DNA of 10,614 bases from DATIHK01 sp035480775 (GTDB lineage: Bacteria; Patescibacteriota; WWE3; UBA101185; UBA10185). Numbering within the stretch: the first letter of the stretch is position 1; every line of letters starts with the position of its first letter. Shown here in pieces: positions 7,341 through 10,614 of this stretch. The translations under genes and the position numbers were made by a program. Location: positions 1 to 10,614 of the forward strand of contig DATIHK010000053.1 in assembly GCA_035480775.1 (NCBI GenBank). The letters run 5' to 3'. The notes beneath the pieces are model-generated. The model did no database searches and had not been told where the DNA came from. It saw only the letters and a list, made by a program, of their open reading frames with translations.

Positions 7341-8022
7341 TTAATAGGCTCCTAGTCTCAGGTCCAAGGTTGCAAGCGACATCAAATATCGAAAGGTACG
7401 GAATAAAATCCCCATGTAGTTGATTATAAACTGGGTGCTGAAAATTGTGAAACACTAATTCTATATTTTTTCGCTTAAAGTCATCGGGATTGTATAGTTT
7501 TACTCCGGCCTGTCCGTTTAAATACCTGTTAGCATGAACAAAATTACAAATATCTAAAATATAAGACAACTTGTCGATCTTCTTTAGAGGCAAATCGTGC
7601 GCTAAGACTATTTTTGTATTTAAGCCTAAATAATCGACAAAAAACTTTATTATTTCTACATTTAAATCTACAAGATACTTTGGATTAGCATTGTAAATTT
7701 TTGCGACTTCCGGAAATATCTCTTCGAAAAAAAGTGTCTTTTTATAATTTAGTTCGAGTGTTTTTAATTGTTTAGATACCCAACCTGTTGAATAATTTAT
7801 TTTTACTTCGGTAATTAAATCTCCAAAATTTCTCTCAATAGGAATTGTTAGCCACGTAGCACCTTGAGATGTTTTAACTCTATTTCGTTGCTGCCACGAT
7901 TGTCTAGAAAACTGAACTGTGTCTAAAATTACAAATATATCGGCCTGGTGAATTAAATCAAAATATCCAATCCACGGAAGAAAAGTGGGTTGATTTATTA
8001 CTAGTGTTGTAGTGTTACTCAT
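7327..8022 (-). CDS. WbqC-like family protein
   Basis: A 231-residue soluble protein of the WbqC-like family (PF08889), found in O-antigen and capsule loci and generally without an assigned reaction. Visible family motifs: NQPTFLPWIGYFDLI (10-24, usually with His in place of Asn10), ADIFVILDTVQFSRQSWQQR (27-46) followed by NRVKT, WLTIPI (57-62), YLNGQAGVKLYN (167-178), and SIFDVACNLGPETR near the C-terminus (211-224). It has no signal peptide or membrane segment. The ATG at 8020-8022 overlaps the stop of the upstream SDR-GT2 fusion by 8 bp and its own TAG lies inside the start of the YfhO-family gene, so all three are translationally linked. A role in modifying an amino sugar made by the upstream DegT enzyme is a guess from context only. 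Confidence 0.85.
   Translation of the reverse strand: MSNTTTLVINQPTFLPWIGYFDLIHQADIFVILDTVQFSRQSWQQRNRVKTSQGATWLTIPIERNFGDLITEVKINYSTGWVSKQLKTLELNYKKTLFFEEIFPEVAKIYNANPKYLVDLNVEIIKFFVDYLGLNTKIVLAHDLPLKKIDKLSYILDICNFVHANRYLNGQAGVKLYNPDDFKRKNIELVFHNFQHPVYNQLHGDFIPYLSIFDVACNLGPETRSLLNAKT
7349..7353 (-). promoter_or_regulatory. Shine-Dalgarno site of the YfhO-family gene
   Basis: On the minus strand AGGAG lies eight bases before the ATG at 7340, inside the last codons of the WbqC-like gene. It is the only strong, well-spaced ribosome binding site I see in the window. It supports the chosen start, which overlaps the upstream stop by 14 bp. Confidence 0.75.
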
Positions 8023-9709
8023 AAACTTTTTGGATTTTATATAAATTTTTGCTCGGAATCTTTAAAATCATTGCCTTTGCTGCAAATGCGAACAATTTAA
8101 TCTTACGCAATATGTCATATCTAGTATTTCCGTATGTTCTTGGGACAGTAGAAACAAAGTAGTAACCAATTCTTGCAGGAACTTGAGCGAGCGAACCTGG
8201 AAAAAAATCGACTCGATTTTCTAAGTTTTTATAACGCAACAGAAAATCTTTGTTAAAAACTTTCAACGAAGTTTGGTCTCGTGGAATATAAATAGACCCA
8301 AATAAATTTAGTAATACCCAAAATATCTTAGAAAGTAAGCCATTTCCGAGACTAGTACTTTTTCTTGTTCCATAAACAATATCGTAATTTTCTTCTCGTA
8401 ATTGGTCTAGCATACGAGGAATAAATTTGGGAGGATTTTGCAAATCTATATCTATTATAACTACATAGTCGGCATCGCTATCAGAAATAGAATCTAAACA
8501 AGCAAATAAAGCTGGATGTTGGCCATAATTGCCAGCAAGATTAACTATTCTCAACATTGTCCCTTTGTTTTTTTCTTCTAAAAGCTTGTGGAGTGTTGAA
8601 TCAGTGCTGCCATCGTTAGTTATTATAAATTTAAGGTTATACGACTTTTCTAGCTGATTTTTAATTTCAGAAAAGAAATAATCTATTGAATCTTCTTCAT
8701 TATAGGCTGGAGCAACGACCAAAACAGTTCTCTTATTCTTTTTTAGATATTTTGCATTGTTATAAACTTCACTTTCAAAATTTTCGATTGCGTTGCTCTC
8801 GAGTAAGTCTAAGACTTCATTTACACCATATTCTACTGTTCTTTTGCAATCAAATTGTAAAACGCTTTCTAGACGATCAAAGTTTACGCGATAATTTCTT
8901 TTGTCTACATTAGATTCATCTTTAAGCGCTACTGAGTTGGGAACCGCTTTGACAATAATATCTCCTATTTGATTAATAGTTAGATTGTTAATAGCATTTC
9001 CTACATTAAATACTCGGTGTGTTAATTTATCTTCAGGAAAAAATGCGGCATGAATAAATGCTTCAGCAGCATCTTGAACATGAACATTAGGCCGCCATTG
9101 ATCACCTCCAAAAATTGAAAAAGTTCCCCTTTGACTCGCCATTGCTGTTAAAAAATTAACAACTAAATCAAAGCGCATTCTTTTAGATACGCCAAAAACT
9201 GTTGAGAGTCGCAATATCACTGGAGATATATACTCAGATTCTTTTAATAAGACTTCTTCACACATTAAGCGAGTTTTTGCATAAAGCGAAAGCGGACTTA
9301 ATTCAAAGTCTTCATCAGCTAGTGCATCTTTTGTATCTCCATAAACACTACAAGATGACGCAAATACGACTCTTTTTACTTGATATTGTTTACAAACATC
9401 TATTAAATGTTTTATCGCTAAATAGTTAGTTTTTATAGTTTCATCTTCGTCAATATTGCACGCAGGATCTCCCACAATAGCAGCTAAGGCAATTACAGCA
9501 TCTTGGCCTTTTACTGCTTGCATGACAGATTTAAGATCACCAATATCACCAAAAATGAATTTGAAATTTTTATTGTCTTTGAATTCTGTAAGTGAATTAG
9601 TTCCGTAGTAAAGGTTATCTAGTACAGTTACTTCGTGATTCATCGCTAGTAGCTTTGAAGTGACAAAATATCCAATATATCCTGCACCACCTGTAACCAG
9701 TATTTTCAT
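8015..9709 (-). CDS. Fusion: NAD-dependent epimerase/dehydratase + GT2 glycosyltransferase
   Basis: A 564-residue two-domain protein in one uninterrupted frame. Residues 1-305 are an extended SDR: GGAGYIG (7-13), Asp31 in VLDNLYYG, AAIVGDPAC (76-84), SSCSVYG (118-124), and Tyr143 in SLYAKTR. The usual YxxxK Lys is Arg147 here. A linker (about 306-326) leads to a GT2 domain resembling dolichol-phosphate-mannose and ArnC/GtrB-type enzymes: APAYNEEDS (333-341), NDGSTDST (365-372), NYGQHPAL (394-401), DIDLQNPP (420-427, the DxD region), YGTRK, and RDQTSLKVF (477-485). It ends soon after the GT domain and lacks the two C-terminal membrane helices of ArnC/GtrB relatives. It would make a nucleotide sugar and transfer it, probably to a polyprenyl phosphate. 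It starts 4 bases after the DegT stop and overlaps the WbqC-like gene by 8 bp. No Shine-Dalgarno is seen. Confidence 0.85.
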   Translation of the reverse strand: MKILVTGGAGYIGYFVTSKLLAMNHEVTVLDNLYYGTNSLTEFKDNKNFKFIFGDIGDLKSVMQAVKGQDAVIALAAIVGDPACNIDEDETIKTNYLAIKHLIDVCKQYQVKRVVFASSCSVYGDTKDALADEDFELSPLSLYAKTRLMCEEVLLKESEYISPVILRLSTVFGVSKRMRFDLVVNFLTAMASQRGTFSIFGGDQWRPNVHVQDAAEAFIHAAFFPEDKLTHRVFNVGNAINNLTINQIGDIIVKAVPNSVALKDESNVDKRNYRVNFDRLESVLQFDCKRTVEYGVNEVLDLLESNAIENFESEVYNNAKYLKKNKRTVLVVAPAYNEEDSIDYFFSEIKNQLEKSYNLKFIITNDGSTDSTLHKLLEEKNKGTMLRIVNLAGNYGQHPALFACLDSISDSDADYVVIIDIDLQNPPKFIPRMLDQLREENYDIVYGTRKSTSLGNGLLSKIFWVLLNLFGSIYIPRDQTSLKVFNKDFLLRYKNLENRVDFFPGSLAQVPARIGYYFVSTVPRTYGNTRYDILRKIKLFAFAAKAMILKIPSKNLYKIQKVYE

Positions 9710-9713
9710 GAAT

Positions 9714-10614
9714 TTATTTTAACAGTTTCTTATTCAGCTGTTTTACAACACTAATGACTTTAGATACATCTGCGTCAGTCAGACCCGGATACATCGGAAG
9801 TGTTGCTACTTTATTAAATATTTCTTCGGTATTAACTAAAGATTTTTTTGATCCTCGATATTTTTTAAATATTGGATGAAAATGCATCGGAATGTAGTAA
9901 ACGCTCGAAGCAACTCCAAGTTTTTCCATTTCTTCCATAAATTTATTTCTATCAATATCTTTATTAACAAATATTGGATAAAAGTTCCAAACATGTTCGA
10001 CCGGAAACTCTAGATAAGGAGAACTAATGATTTTTGTATCTTTTAGTTCTTTATAATATCTTTGAGCAATTTTTTTACGAGTCGCTATAAATTTATTTAA
10101 ATTATCTAATTGGTGTAGTCCTACTGCTGATTGAATATCATTCATATAGTACTTTAATCCTGGTTCTACAACTTCAAAAAACCAACTAGTTCTGCTTTGG
10201 TGGCGCTTCCAAGCACTGGCATTTACACCTAATTTAGAAAGTAAGCGAAACTTTTCAGCAATTTTAGTATTGTTGGTAGCTAAAGCTCCTCCTTCAATAG
10301 TTGTAATGTTTTTTGTAGGATAAAAACTAAAGCAAGTAAAGTCTGCAACGGCTCCTACTTTTTTGCCTTTATAATTTGCCCCCATTGATGTAGCAGAATC
10401 TTGCACGATATAAATATTTTTACCTTTTATGATTTTTCTAATTTTATTAATATCAGATGGTAATCCTGCGTAATCTACAGGTACTATTGCTTTTGTTTTG
10501 GAGGTTATTAATTGCGCAATTTTTTCAGTATCAATAGTTAGAGTTTCTGGATTAACATCAACAAATACTGGTTTGAGTCCTAAATTTAAAAGTATATTTC
10601 CAAGTGATGTGTAA
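9714..10614 (-). CDS. DegT/DnrJ/EryC1-type sugar aminotransferase (5' end outside window)
   Basis: The frame runs from the window edge (first complete codon at 10613-10611) to TAA at 9716-9714 and gives 299 residues; about 70 N-terminal residues seem to be missing relative to the roughly 370 typical of the family. It is a PLP-dependent aminotransferase adding an amino group to a keto nucleotide sugar. Visible (numbered from the edge): PVFVDVNPETLTID (15-28), AIVPVDYAGLPSDI (42-55), VQDSATSMGA (70-79) with Asp72 for the pyridine nitrogen, and FSFYPTKNITTIEGG (95-109), in which Lys101 forms the Schiff base. The C-terminal HVWNFYPI and YPGLTDADV match too. A GTG at 10406-10404 is an internal Val codon, not the start, because family motifs continue upstream of it. 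It is the first visible gene of the unit running to the YfhO-family gene, with 4 bases to the next start. Confidence 0.9.
   Translation of the reverse strand, partial: YTSLGNILLNLGLKPVFVDVNPETLTIDTEKIAQLITSKTKAIVPVDYAGLPSDINKIRKIIKGKNIYIVQDSATSMGANYKGKKVGAVADFTCFSFYPTKNITTIEGGALATNNTKIAEKFRLLSKLGVNASAWKRHQSRTSWFFEVVEPGLKYYMNDIQSAVGLHQLDNLNKFIATRKKIAQRYYKELKDTKIISSPYLEFPVEHVWNFYPIFVNKDIDRNKFMEEMEKLGVASSVYYIPMHFHPIFKKYRGSKKSLVNTEEIFNKVATLPMYPGLTDADVSKVISVVKQLNKKLLK

Noticed and set aside
8700..8810. The SDR-GT2 fusion as an assembly or frameshift artefact joining two genes
   Set aside because: A single frame runs through a plausible charged linker with no stop or frame change, and both domains are complete in their core motifs. 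I keep it as a genuine fusion, though read support would settle it.
9714..10406. DegT aminotransferase starting at the GTG at 10406
   Set aside because: The frame stays open to the window edge and encodes family motifs (AIVPVDYAG, PVFVDVNP) upstream of that codon, so the GTG is an internal Val.
1..10614. CRISPR array, insertion sequence, tRNA or rRNA gene
   Set aside because: I saw no regularly spaced direct repeats, no transposase motif or terminal repeats, and no cloverleaf or rRNA-like stretch. Coding genes fill nearly all of the window.

Overview
The window is an AT-rich piece of a surface-glycan (O-antigen, capsule or S-layer-type sugar) biosynthesis locus. The organism looks like a bacterium with compact genes, overlapping or nearly touching neighbours and few clear Shine-Dalgarno sites. 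Both starts at the one divergent promoter look leaderless. Taken together, a candidate-phylum (Patescibacteria/CPR-like) bacterium is my best guess. That is an inference; no ribosomal or tRNA gene is present to place it. TGA is used as a stop at 886-888 and no long frame needs it as a sense codon, so the Gly/Trp-recoded codes are unlikely.

Layout. (1) 1-166: the 3' end of an unidentified plus-strand gene, then a probable terminator. (2) 167-4116, minus strand: a tight four-gene unit, read right to left as FkbM-type methyltransferase, zinc-ribbon SAM methyltransferase, FGGY carbohydrate kinase and sugar-nucleotidyltransferase. (3) 4117-4160: a 44-bp divergent promoter region in which the two -10 boxes form a 9-bp perfect inverted repeat. 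(4) 4161-5036, plus strand: an NAD(P)-dependent sugar epimerase/dehydratase of the SDR family. (5) 4959-10614, minus strand: a second tightly packed unit, read right to left as DegT-type sugar aminotransferase (5' end outside the window), an epimerase-GT2 glycosyltransferase fusion, a WbqC-like protein and a YfhO-family polytopic membrane protein. The last of these overlaps the plus-strand epimerase tail to tail by 78 bp. No stretch of more than about 70 bases lacks a gene or a site.

How the genes may work together (inference). The kinase and nucleotidyltransferase share a 4-bp ATGA overlap and would form a salvage-type route: phosphorylate a sugar or polyol, then activate it as a nucleotide sugar. 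The SDR enzymes and DegT aminotransferase would remodel nucleotide sugars. The GT2 half of the fusion resembles enzymes that load a sugar onto a polyprenyl phosphate. YfhO-family proteins are known partners of such GT2 enzymes, using polyprenyl-phosphate sugars on the outer membrane face. The methyltransferases and the WbqC-like protein would decorate or modify the glycan. The points most worth checking are the SDR-GT2 fusion encoded beside YfhO, the FGGY kinase with an altered phosphate loop beside a nucleotidyltransferase, and the back-to-back leaderless promoters.
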